A DNA stretch of 64,000 bases from Bacteroidota bacterium. GTDB taxonomy: Bacteria; Bacteroidota; Bacteroidia; B-17B0; Aurantibacillaceae. Both the position numbers and the translations under genes were made by a program. The first letter of the stretch is position 1. Each line of letters opens with the position of its first letter. Below, piece after piece: positions 1 to 7,316 of the stretch. Location: assembly GCA_023251755.1 (NCBI GenBank), contig JAHEYF010000015.1:1-64000 (forward strand), in the 5' to 3' direction. The notes under the pieces were generated by a model. It worked only from the letters and a program-made list of their open reading frames with translations. It was not told the origin of the DNA and searched no databases.

Positions 1-417
1 TTGCGATTTGTTTACATCATCGTTCGGGTGCAATACTTTTTTCTCGTCGGCCAGTTGCCCGCCGCTTAATACATGTGCACGGTAAGCAATAACCTCGTTG
101 GCGTTCATGTTACTTTGTGTACCCGAACCTGTTTGCCATATTACCAAAGGGAACTGATCGTCTAATTTACCTGCAATGACCTCATCGCATACTTTACCAA
201 TTAAATCGCATTTTTCTTTGGTCAGCACACCTAATTCGTGATTGGCCAGTGCAGCCGCTTTTTTAAGGTAGCCAAAGGCATAAATAATTTCTTTGGGCAT
301 CGATGCTTCGGGCCCTATTTTAAAATTGTTGCGGCTTCTTTCTGTTTGGGCACCCCAGTATTTATCGGCAGGTACTTTTACCTCGCCCATGGTATCCTTT
401 TCAATTCTGTATTCCAT
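1..417 (-). CDS. fumC: Fumarate hydratase class II, N-terminal part (cut by window edge)
   Basis: Fumarase C hydrates fumarate to L-malate in the TCA cycle in the cytoplasm. The 139 codons visible start [20 protein letters not shown] and continue with [10 protein letters not shown] and the [13 protein letters not shown] segment, all diagnostic of the class II fumarase/aspartase superfamily. The rest (about 325 residues) lies left of the window. The ATG at 417 is the natural start because the conserved N-terminus follows at once. It lies downstream of ruvC on the same strand with about 120 bp between, which is occupied by a palindromic intergenic repeat. Aspartase is an alternative, but the N-terminal sequence fits fumarase better. 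Confidence 0.93.
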   Translation of the reverse strand, partial: MEYRIEKDTMGEVKVPADKYWGAQTERSRNNFKIGPEASMPKEIIYAFGYLKKAAALANHELGVLTKEKCDLIGKVCDEVIAGKLDDQFPLVIWQTGSGTQSNMNANEVIAYRAHVLSGGQLADEKKVLHPNDDVNKSQ

Positions 418-423
418 ATTACT

Positions 424-520
424 TTAAGTTTAATCGTTTATACGTTTAATTGTTCATTTGTTTATAGCTTATCCGCAAGGGATGAACGGATAAACAAAAA
501 AACGGGTAAACAAAATTATA
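424..520. repeat. Intergenic palindromic word repeat (GTTTAT/ATAAAC family)
   Basis: The spacer between ruvC and fumC is built of repeated words of the GTTTAATCGTTTATACG type on its left and GAACGGATAAACAA on its right, so it can fold back on itself. Related spacers lie near 9297-9325, 14228-14265, 28624-28690 and 32150-32240. No coding content was seen. Its role (terminator-like fold, protein-binding array or neutral repeat) is unknown. Confidence 0.5.
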
Positions 521-535
521 AATTATTTGGAGTAA

Positions 536-1093
536 TCATCCTTTTCTCCCCGGGTTATCCGTTAAAAAAGCTTTCCATCCGGTGTAAGACTGTTTTACAT
601 TCCCAGCTCCCGGCGATTTGCTTTGAAAATAATGGCAAACAGCTGCACCTAAGGCATCCGACGCATCTAAATATTTGTGCAGCTCATTCACATTCAGTAA
701 GGATTGTAACATGGCGGCCACCTGCTCTTTCGAAGCATTTCCATTGCCTGTTATACTTTGTTTTATTTTTTTAGGCGAGTATTCGAAAATGGGAACATTC
801 CTCGACAAAGCAGCGGCAATGGCCACGCCCTGTGCCCTTCCGAGCTTTAACATCGATTGCACGTTTTTTCCAAAAAAAGGGGCTTCAATGGCCAGCTCAT
901 CAGGAGTATGCGTTTCAATGATTTTTGTGACCTGTTCAAAAATTATTTTCAGGCGGGTAGCGTGATCATCGTATTTTTCGAGGCGGATAATGTCGCAGTT
1001 GATGAGCTGTAGCTGGCTTCCTTTTACATGAACCAAACCATATCCCATAATTACGGTTCCTGGATCTATTCCTAAAATTACACGGTCTGTCAA
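536..1093 (-). CDS. ruvC: Crossover junction endodeoxyribonuclease RuvC
   Basis: RuvC resolves Holliday junctions together with RuvAB. The first catalytic aspartate is in VILGIDPGT, the glutamate in LAIEAPFFG, and the C-terminal pair in YLDASDALGAAVCH, so the acidic active site of the family is complete. A 222-residue frame opens at 1204, but it would overlap the divergent gene starting at 1180, and its first 37 residues have no family match. A TTG at 1093 gives a protein of about 185 residues, close to the usual 170-190, so I chose it. No clear ribosome binding site is present, which is normal for Bacteroidota. fumC follows on the same strand. Confidence 0.92.
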   Translation of the reverse strand: MTDRVILGIDPGTVIMGYGLVHVKGSQLQLINCDIIRLEKYDDHATRLKIIFEQVTKIIETHTPDELAIEAPFFGKNVQSMLKLGRAQGVAIAAALSRNVPIFEYSPKKIKQSITGNGNASKEQVAAMLQSLLNVNELHKYLDASDALGAAVCHYFQSKSPGAGNVKQSYTGWKAFLTDNPGRKG

Positions 1094-1179
1094 GCTGCTG
1101 ATTGTTGGAGAAACAAAAGTAAGGTATTCGCTGAATAAAAAAGAAAAAGTATTTTTATAAAATATATTGATCCGCCCAG

Positions 1180-2124
1180 GTGTTAAAAAAAAATCATTTT
1201 TCATTACTACTAAAAATTGCTGTAGGCCTCGCCAGTTTTGGTTTTATTTATTTTAAATTAAAACCTCAGCTTACACCCGAAAGCCTTGATTTACTTAGTC
1301 GTAGTTTTTCGGCCACCGGTAATTTTACCTTGTTGTGCTATGCGGTGGGCCTTTTGTTTGCCAACTGGGGCATCGAAACTTTAAAGTGGCAAGTGATTAC
1401 AAAGGCCATTGAACCGGTGAAGTTTTTTACAGCATTAAAATCAGTATTAACCGGGCTGTGCTTAGGCAACCTTACCCCGGGGCGCATCGGTGAATTTGCG
1501 GGACGCATTTTATTTTTCAAACCAGACAACAGAAGTAAAATAGCGGTTACCCATTTTGTATGTGGATTAACTCAACTGTTTACCACTGTAAGTATTGGGC
1601 TAATTGCCCTTTGCATCAAAATTACCTCATCGGCTCCACACGGAGATTTTAAACTCATCCTCATTTGCTGCCTTGTTTTTTTTGCCCTGCTCGTATTGCT
1701 GATACTAAAAGTAAACAGTATTTACCAGTGGCTTTCGGGCTTAAAATGGATGAAACGTTTCAATTTAGGCCGCATTGAATATTCGCGCAGCATTTTATTC
1801 CTGTTGATGTTCTTATCTGTATTGCGTTACAGTGTTTTTAGTTTTCAATATTATTTGCTGCTGAAAATAAACGGGGCACAGGGAGATACTGTTCAGTTGT
1901 TTGCAGCCATTGCCGTTTCGTTTATGCTGATGAGCAGCATCCCCATGATTAGTTTTATTGAAGCCGCTGTACGTGCAGCCATTGCTATATTGCTGTTCGA
2001 ACAATTTAATGCAAACAATTTACAACTGGTCACTGCTTCCACCTTGTTATGGCTTATTAATATTATTGTTCCATCGCTGGTGGGATATGTTATTTTTGTA
2101 AAACGCAAGCCGGATAAAGTTTAG
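1180..2124 (+). CDS. Flippase-like integral membrane protein (LPG synthase TM domain family, UPF0104)
   Basis: This is a 314-residue polytopic membrane protein with about seven to eight hydrophobic segments. The LTPGRIGEFAGRI motif (around residue 98-110) is the hallmark of the lysylphosphatidylglycerol synthase transmembrane/flippase-like family (COG0392). Members lacking the catalytic C-terminal domain, as here, are annotated as putative lipid or glycolipid translocases. The likely start is GTG at 1180. It precedes a membrane glycosyltransferase on the same strand by 79 bp, so the two may build or move one envelope glycolipid; that link is inference. Confidence 0.8.
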   Translation: MLKKNHFSLLLKIAVGLASFGFIYFKLKPQLTPESLDLLSRSFSATGNFTLLCYAVGLLFANWGIETLKWQVITKAIEPVKFFTALKSVLTGLCLGNLTPGRIGEFAGRILFFKPDNRSKIAVTHFVCGLTQLFTTVSIGLIALCIKITSSAPHGDFKLILICCLVFFALLVLLILKVNSIYQWLSGLKWMKRFNLGRIEYSRSILFLLMFLSVLRYSVFSFQYYLLLKINGAQGDTVQLFAAIAVSFMLMSSIPMISFIEAAVRAAIAILLFEQFNANNLQLVTASTLLWLINIIVPSLVGYVIFVKRKPDKV

Positions 2125-2203
2125 AGTCCAAAATTTAGAGTTTAGAGAGTGATTCCGGTTACGATTAGATTCTTTAGGGCTTAACGAATTGTGTAAACAA
2201 AAA

Positions 2204-3331
2204 ATGATGTTAATTTTTTTATTCATATCTGTTTTTATCATCGGTTTGTATGCCTTTGTGTTAGTGGTATTGCTGCTGAGTGTCCAAAGAAGCAAACTTG
2301 TAAATACAAGTGAATGGAGTACAAAAGTTTCGGTACTGATAGCTGCACGAAACGAAGAGAAGTATATTGAACGCTGCCTTCGTTCTGTTCTTTCACAACG
2401 GTACCCTTCTCATTTACTGGAGGTAATTGTAATAGACGACTGTTCGGAAGATGCCACAAGTCAACTGGCACAGCGGGTTTTACAAACCAGTAGTATTGCC
2501 CACCAGGTATTGTCTTTAAACGAAACAGGAAAGACAGGAAAAAAAGCTGCCCTTGAATACGGGATTTCAAAAGCTTCGGGGGAACTGATCATTTGCACAG
2601 ATGCGGATTCATTCGCCTTGAACCAAAACTGGGTAAGCGCATATATAAACACTTATATAGCAAAAGGGGCAAAACTAATAGCTGGGCCTGTTCTTTATAC
2701 TAAAACCAAAGGCTTCCTGGTTGCTTTTCAGCAAATTGAACTGCTCATATTAAACCTGGTGAGTGCCGGTACATTTAAGTTGAAAAAACCGGTGATGTGC
2801 AACGGGGCCAACATGGCTTTTGCCCGTAAAGTGTTTATTGAAGTGGGAGGCTACGAAGGCAACCTCCACCTTGCCTCGGGCGATGATGTGTTTTTATTGA
2901 ACAAAGTGAGTGCAAAATACCCGGATGCATTGACTTACCTGTTTTCGAAGGAAAGCCTTGTGTATACAGCGCCTGCAGATAATATAAATACTTTTATACA
3001 GCAACGCATCCGTTGGGCCGGGAAATTTAAACACAACAGCAATTTTTTTAATGCCTTTATAGGCCTTGTTAGCTTCGCGGCCAATGTTTGGTTGGTGCTT
3101 TTAATCGCTTTGTCTCTGTTTTTCCCTCAGTGGTCAAATTATTTTATACTTCTGTTGGCCGGTAAGTGTTTAATTGATTTTTTGTTGTTATTTTTAGGAA
3201 CAATATTTTTCAGGCAAAAACAGGTGTTGATATGGTTTCCGCTGGCTACCATCATTTATCCCTTTTATGTTTGCCTTGCAGTTGTGGCCGGGGTTTTTAT
3301 CCGTACACAGTGGAAAGGCCGGAAAATATGA
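2204..3331 (+). CDS. Membrane-bound family 2 glycosyltransferase
   Basis: This is a 375-residue inverting GT-A glycosyltransferase of the cellulose synthase/dolichol-phosphate-mannose type. A TM segment lies at residues 1-25, the nucleotide-sugar site VIDDCSEDAT near residue 75-84, the DxD motif CTDADSF near 131, and the acceptor motif QQRIRWAG near 265. Two or three TM helices end the protein. An in-frame TTG at 2189 is possible, but the ATG at 2204 directly precedes the hydrophobic helix. Acceptor and product are unknown; the flippase-like neighbour suggests an envelope glycoconjugate. Confidence 0.88.
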   Translation: MMLIFLFISVFIIGLYAFVLVVLLLSVQRSKLVNTSEWSTKVSVLIAARNEEKYIERCLRSVLSQRYPSHLLEVIVIDDCSEDATSQLAQRVLQTSSIAHQVLSLNETGKTGKKAALEYGISKASGELIICTDADSFALNQNWVSAYINTYIAKGAKLIAGPVLYTKTKGFLVAFQQIELLILNLVSAGTFKLKKPVMCNGANMAFARKVFIEVGGYEGNLHLASGDDVFLLNKVSAKYPDALTYLFSKESLVYTAPADNINTFIQQRIRWAGKFKHNSNFFNAFIGLVSFAANVWLVLLIALSLFFPQWSNYFILLLAGKCLIDFLLLFLGTIFFRQKQVLIWFPLATIIYPFYVCLAVVAGVFIRTQWKGRKI

Positions 3332-3340
3332 TTTGATTTA

Positions 3341-3502
3341 AGAGCCTGTTTAAATTTATATTGCAAAATTGTTTATAGCTTATTTTTGAGCGAAACGAGG
3401 CAAATTTTGCAGGCATAATAGATCATTTATGGCGAAAAATTTAACGATTTGTAGCCAAAAACAAGCATAAACAAATTGTTAGATAAATTTTAAACTGGCT
3501 CT
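3341..3502. repeat. 162-bp imperfect inverted-repeat element (MITE-like)
   Basis: The ends AGAGCCTGTTTAAATTTAT (left) and the complement of ATAAATTTTAAACTGGCTCT (right) pair over about 50 bp per arm with small mismatches and bulges. There is no coding capacity. The right end lies only 8 bp before the start codon of the permease gene. A solo copy of one terminus (18 of 19 bases) is at 7156-7174. This fits a small non-autonomous transposable element. I see no clear target-site duplication and no matching transposase in the window. Confidence 0.6.
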
Positions 3503-3510
3503 AAAGGAGA

Positions 3511-4761
3511 TTGAAAAACAACGAGGAAATTTCCAGGTCTTTATCTTACTACGCGTGGAAACGTTTCAGGCGCAATAAACTGGCTATGTTCGGCCTTTTT
3601 ATTATTGCTGTTTCTGTAATTATAGCTGTTCTCGGTTATTCAATTACCCCCGACCCTACGCCGGATGCCAACGACCAAAAACCCGAATTGCAAATTAAAG
3701 CCCCCGGCTTTGCTATTAAAATGCTGAAGGTGCGGAAAAATGAAAATTCCTACGCAGTCAACTTCCTTACTAAAATGTGCCTGGGCGAACAGAGCGATTA
3801 CACTTATTTAACACTGTACGATTATACTTTCTCGGGCAACGATATTGTAGTGGAAGAGTTTACAGGCAACGAACCCAACCGGGGCACCAAAGTAAGGCAC
3901 AACTTAGCCGATGTGGTGTTTGATATTAATTATAATTTCCCGATTAAAAACGACGAGGTAAACGGTGTCATCGAATTTTACCAGTATTCCACCAACAAAA
4001 AAATTCACGTTACAGTAAAGGAGTTGCAAACCGATATTGAAAAAAACTACATCGTTACCCGCAAATTTATACTGGGAACCGACCGGCTGGGCCGCGATTT
4101 ACTGAGCCGTATGCTCATCGGTACCAGGGTTTCGTTAAGTGTTGGGTTTATTGCGGTTATCATTTCACTCATCATTGGTTTGTTACTGGGCTCAATGGCC
4201 GGTTATTTCAGGGGTTGGGTCGACGAGGCCATTATGTGGCTCATCAATGTGGTGTGGAGTATTCCTACGCTTTTATTGGTGATCGCCATTACACTTGTAC
4301 TGGGCAAAGGCTTCTGGCAGGTGTTTGTGGCAGTGGGATTAACCATGTGGGTGGAAGTAGCCCGTATTGTGCGGGGGCAGGTGTTGTCCTTACGCGAAAA
4401 AGAATTTATTGAAGCGGGTCGTGCACTTGGGTTTAAACATTACCGTTTAATTATGCGACATGTACTCCCCAATGTAATGGGGCCGGTAATTGTTATCGCC
4501 GCTTCTAATTTTGCCAGCGCTATATTGACCGAAGCCGGTTTGAGTTTCCTGGGTATCGGTGCGCAACCCCCCACCGCCAGCTGGGGCAAGATGATTAACG
4601 ACCACAGGGCTTTTATTTTTACTTCCGATGCGTCTTACTTAGCTTTTACACCCGGTGTGGCCATTATGTTATTGGTACTGGCCTTTATGCTGGTGGGCAA
4701 TGGCCTGCGCGATGCACTTGATTCCAAATCCATTGATGAGAGCGCTTTATTGGGGCAATAA
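3511..4761 (+). CDS. Oligopeptide/dipeptide ABC transporter permease, DppC/OppC type
   Basis: This is a 416-residue inner-membrane permease subunit of a peptide importer. The N-terminal OppC-type segment (YYAWKRFRRNKLAMFGLFII, residues 13-32) runs into TM1. A long periplasmic insert follows up to about residue 185, then the binding-protein-dependent permease domain. The EAA loop, which docks the ATPase, reads EAGRALGFKHYRL, followed by HVLPN. The start is TTG at 3511 directly after AAAGGAGA. It begins 8 bp beyond an inverted-repeat element, which may have replaced the native promoter or start. No DppB, ATPase or binding protein is nearby. Its last ~20 codons recur in the chimeric pseudogene at 5179-5527. 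Confidence 0.9.
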   Translation: MKNNEEISRSLSYYAWKRFRRNKLAMFGLFIIAVSVIIAVLGYSITPDPTPDANDQKPELQIKAPGFAIKMLKVRKNENSYAVNFLTKMCLGEQSDYTYLTLYDYTFSGNDIVVEEFTGNEPNRGTKVRHNLADVVFDINYNFPIKNDEVNGVIEFYQYSTNKKIHVTVKELQTDIEKNYIVTRKFILGTDRLGRDLLSRMLIGTRVSLSVGFIAVIISLIIGLLLGSMAGYFRGWVDEAIMWLINVVWSIPTLLLVIAITLVLGKGFWQVFVAVGLTMWVEVARIVRGQVLSLREKEFIEAGRALGFKHYRLIMRHVLPNVMGPVIVIAASNFASAILTEAGLSFLGIGAQPPTASWGKMINDHRAFIFTSDASYLAFTPGVAIMLLVLAFMLVGNGLRDALDSKSIDESALLGQ

Positions 4762-4796
4762 ATGATAATTTAATTTAACAAAAAAACAGTAAAAGA

Positions 4797-5129
4797 ATGA
4801 TTGGAATAATATTGATTTATTTTATAGGGAAAAGCTTTTATGCCCTTGCCGTGGAACACGATAAAAATAAGTGGTTGTATGCCATACTGGGTATTGTATC
4901 TTATTACGCCGGCACATTTTTAGGAGGGATGATTATTGCGATTGTAGTTGAATTGTATTCGCCGGGCACCATTGACAGTATGAATGAGATGCTGTTGGGA
5001 ATAATGGCCCTGCCCATAGGATTGCTGATTTGTTACCTCTTTCATTTTATTTTAAAAAGAAACTGGGGAACCAGACAGGATGAACACAAAGGCCCAGGCA
5101 ACCCCGATATACTGGATGAAAAGATATAA
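4797..5129 (+). CDS. Small membrane protein, unknown function
   Basis: This is a 110-residue protein with three predicted TM helices (residues about 1-18, 26-52 and 66-86) and a charged hydrophilic tail. It resembles small uncharacterised membrane proteins common in Bacteroidota, but I cannot name a family. It lies 35 bp after the permease on the same strand and may be co-transcribed. It sits between the permease and the truncated sensor-kinase copy, so it may have been part of a segment affected by the rearrangement there. Confidence 0.6.
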   Translation: MIGIILIYFIGKSFYALAVEHDKNKWLYAILGIVSYYAGTFLGGMIIAIVVELYSPGTIDSMNEMLLGIMALPIGLLICYLFHFILKRNWGTRQDEHKGPGNPDILDEKI

Positions 5130-5178
5130 GTGCAGCCTTGTATAGTATATAAAAAATCCGAAAGGGCTTATCTTTAAT

Positions 5179-5527
5179 ATGAACATAAACTTTAATCAAC
5201 AAATTAAATACTCCTGCTTGTTTTTTTTACTGCTTGCTTTCTCTTCACCACTCTGCGCAGACAAAGTAACAGTCCCGGCATCCATTAAAAGGATTGAGTT
5301 ATTGGTGGATTCATCCAAAACACTCGGATTCAGTGAAATTGAAAATTCTTCAGGGTTTCAGATGGTTCAAAATGGTTATTCTTCACCCAACAAGGTGTTC
5401 AACTACTGGTTGCGTATTAAAAAAGCCCGGCCAGGTGCAGCAACAAAAATGCTTTCTGGTGGTCAATGGCCTGCGAGATGCACTTGATTCCAAGTCCATT
5501 GATGAGAGCGTTTTATTGGGACAGTAA
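5179..5527 (+). pseudogene. Chimeric pseudogene: sensor-kinase 5' end fused to permease 3' end
   Basis: Bases 5179-5472 copy the start of the sensor kinase at 7317 (about 94 percent identical by eye). Bases from about 5465 to 5527 copy the 3' end of the permease (4697-4761), including its stop codon. The switch falls where both parents carry nearly the same 13-mer: CTGGTGGTCAATG in the kinase and CTGGTGGGCAATG in the permease. The fusion was in frame (LVVN joined to GLRDALDSKSIDES), but a 2-bp deletion near 5430 (AAAATAAAG to AAAAAAG) now shifts the frame. The remaining frame stops at 5487 and has a signal peptide but no kinase domain. Confidence 0.85.
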
Positions 5528-5663
5528 GCATAAGTTCAACTATTGTTATCTTTAAAGTAAGAAGCCAGAGCCAAAAGTACGATCACGGTCAGGTATATTT
5601 ATCCCTGTTTTCGAACATGATTATAAATTTAACACCGGTATTTCCTTTTTAAATTTTTAACCC

Positions 5664-6127
5664 ATGCAGATTGTTGAAACCAAATTGCTTGATACAAGAC
5701 TAAAAACACTTGTTGTTGAACTTTGGAACAAAGAATACCCGTCAAGTCTTTTTACAGTTCAATTTCTGATTTTGATACTTACCTGAACAAAACAACAAAG
5801 CATCAACATTATTTATTGTTTAGCAAAGATGAACAACTACTGGGCTGGGCTTTTATTTTTGAACGGGAAAAGGAACAATGGTTTGCGCTGATCATCAACG
5901 GTAATTTTCATTCCAAAGGTTATGGAACAATATTGCTCAACAGGCTTAAACAAACCAGCAAAAAACTGAACGCCTGGGTAATGGACCGTGGGAATGAGTT
6001 GAAATTAAACGGCCAGATTTACGCCCCGCCCATGCCCTTTTATTTAAAAAATGATTTTACGCTCATTGCCGGTACCCGCATCGAAACAGAGAAAATCTCT
6101 GCTGTAAAAATGGTATGGTCAAAATAG
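5664..6127 (+). pseudogene. GNAT-family N-acetyltransferase, frameshifted
   Basis: Read from the ATG at 5664, the frame gives MQIVETKLLDTRLKTLVVEL then LWNKEYPSSL and stops near 5783. The adjacent frame continues the fold from about 5750 (ISDFDTYLNK, LLGWAFIFERE, WFALIINGN, KGYGTILLNRL, YAPPMPFYLKNDF) to 6127. Adding one T to the CTTTTTAC run near 5748-5753 joins them into one protein of about 154 residues. The acetyl-CoA motif SKGYGTILL is intact. Either the gene carries a real one-base deletion or the base is a sequencing error. A TTG at 5723 could start a shorter product lacking the first strand. Confidence 0.7.
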
Positions 6128-6136
6128 ACTTCCTTT

Positions 6137-6556
6137 TTACCAAACTTCTTTTATCAACTCTTCTACTTTGGCAAAAGCATGTTCCCCTTTTTTTACATAG
6201 CCACAATTGAATTCTTTGATCAGCGCAACAGCCACCGAAATCTCTTCCTGTGGGCTCAACAGAATAATATTGGTATTCGGTTTCCTGGCCTTTAGCCGTT
6301 TTATCAATTCCATTCCGCTTTCTGAATCATCGTACTTTGCGTCTGGTAAACAATCTATAATCACAACGGCGGGATTGCAATCCAATTCCAGCATACAAAG
6401 TTCGGCTACAGGAAAAATTCTTATTTCGTCCACATCCTTAATGCAGCTGTTTAAATACAATTCCAGGCTTTCGGCATAACCCGGATTATTTTCAATGATA
6501 AATATTGTTTTTGTTTTTACAGGGGCCGATCTGAAAAAATTTTTAAATAAAGTCAT
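6137..6556 (-). CDS. Stand-alone response regulator receiver domain
   Basis: This is a 139-residue CheY-like receiver without an output domain. The phospho-acceptor is D68 in VVIIDCLPD, the switch serine is S101 in IILLSPQ, and the conserved lysine is K122 in GYVKKGE. The usual acidic pair is E-N (IIENN, residues 21-24) instead of D/E-D, so metal binding may be weaker. It forms a likely minus-strand operon with the receiver at 6586-6972 (29 bp apart), upstream and divergent from the sensor kinase at 7317. The three probably form one phosphorelay; that is inferred from position. Confidence 0.85.
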   Translation of the reverse strand: MTLFKNFFRSAPVKTKTIFIIENNPGYAESLELYLNSCIKDVDEIRIFPVAELCMLELDCNPAVVIIDCLPDAKYDDSESGMELIKRLKARKPNTNIILLSPQEEISVAVALIKEFNCGYVKKGEHAFAKVEELIKEVW

Positions 6557-6585
6557 GGTGCATTGTTTTTAGTGGTTAAACAGAC

Positions 6586-6972
6586 TTAATTTCTCATGGT
6601 CACTTTCAGTATCGCAGCTTTCAACTTTTCCAAGGCCTTGATGTTGTCTTTTTTTTCTATATAATCATAGGCACCCTTGTGCAGGATATCAGCTGCCACC
6701 TGAACATCGGTTTGGCTGGACAGAATAATAACCGGTACACGGGGAGTTTTTTGATGAATAATTTTAAACGCTTCAAGGCCATTCATACCTCCGTTAAGGT
6801 GGTAATCCAGTATAATCAAATCGGGCTTGTTTCCAAGCATTTCAATACACCTCTCTGCTGTTGCAAAGGAAGTAATTTTAAAATTACCATACTCTTTTAA
6901 AGTAGCTTCGAGCATATAGGAGTATAAAAAATTATCCTCCACAATAAAAAGCCGGGTCTGTGAATATGCCAT
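6586..6972 (-). CDS. CheY-like response regulator
   Basis: This is a 128-residue single receiver domain. Acidic pocket E12-D13 (LFIVEDN), phospho-acceptor D56 (LIILDYHLNGGMNG), switch serines at 85-86 (VIILSSQ) and lysine K106 (YDYIEKKD) are all present, so it should be phosphorylatable. There is no DNA-binding or LytTR output domain. First gene of a two-receiver minus-strand pair, divergent from a LytS-type kinase about 340 bp away, its probable partner. Confidence 0.88.
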   Translation of the reverse strand: MAYSQTRLFIVEDNFLYSYMLEATLKEYGNFKITSFATAERCIEMLGNKPDLIILDYHLNGGMNGLEAFKIIHQKTPRVPVIILSSQTDVQVAADILHKGAYDYIEKKDNIKALEKLKAAILKVTMRN

Positions 6973-7316
6973 CAGTTTTTTATTTAAGGTAGTTATTGTT
7001 ACCTGAAATTAAAAATAAATAATGAATTATTTTAAGTTAAACAAAATGTCTGACAGAATCAGACTGTAGAATTAAATATGTCCGTATAAGCTGGGGAAAA
7101 AATACCCCACTGATACATTTCTTGTAGTTGTAATTAAGTACCTGTAAACAAAGAAATAAATTTAAACAGGCGCTGTAGGAATGAAAATTTCATGAAAAAC
7201 CCGGCTGAAAATATGCTTATCTTTGCATTCAGTTTAACCTAAAACCAATCAATAGGTCAATAAATTAAATCTGATGAAGATGAGTGATTGGAGGGATGGG
7301 ATTTAATTATTTCAAC
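6973..7316. other. Divergent promoter region between receivers and sensor kinase
   Basis: This 344-bp AT-rich region has no gene. It holds a short hairpin near 7090-7107 (TGGGG then CCCCA), a solo 19-base end of the inverted-repeat element at 7156-7174 (ATAAATTTAAACAGGCGCT), and a Bacteroidota -7 box TATCTTTG at 7218-7225 facing the kinase. Confidence 0.5.
7218..7225 (+). promoter_or_regulatory. Putative -7 promoter box (TATCTTTG) of sensor kinase
   Basis: Exact match to the TAnnTTTG -7 consensus of the Bacteroidota housekeeping sigma factor, about 90 bp before the kinase ATG. The chimeric copy has GCTTATCTTT directly before its ATG (5167-5176), suggesting that its leader was lost in the rearrangement. 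Confidence 0.4.

Noticed and set aside
238-774. 178-codon plus-strand frame over fumC and ruvC
   Set aside because: Antisense to two clearly recognised genes and without family features.
1094-1204. N-terminal extension of RuvC to the ATG at 1204
   Set aside because: It overlaps the divergent membrane-protein start and lies outside the RuvC fold; TTG 1093 gives normal length.
3331-3510. The inverted-repeat region as a terminator for the glycosyltransferase gene
   Set aside because: The arms are ~50 bp with a 60-bp centre and no T-run follows; an element is a better explanation.
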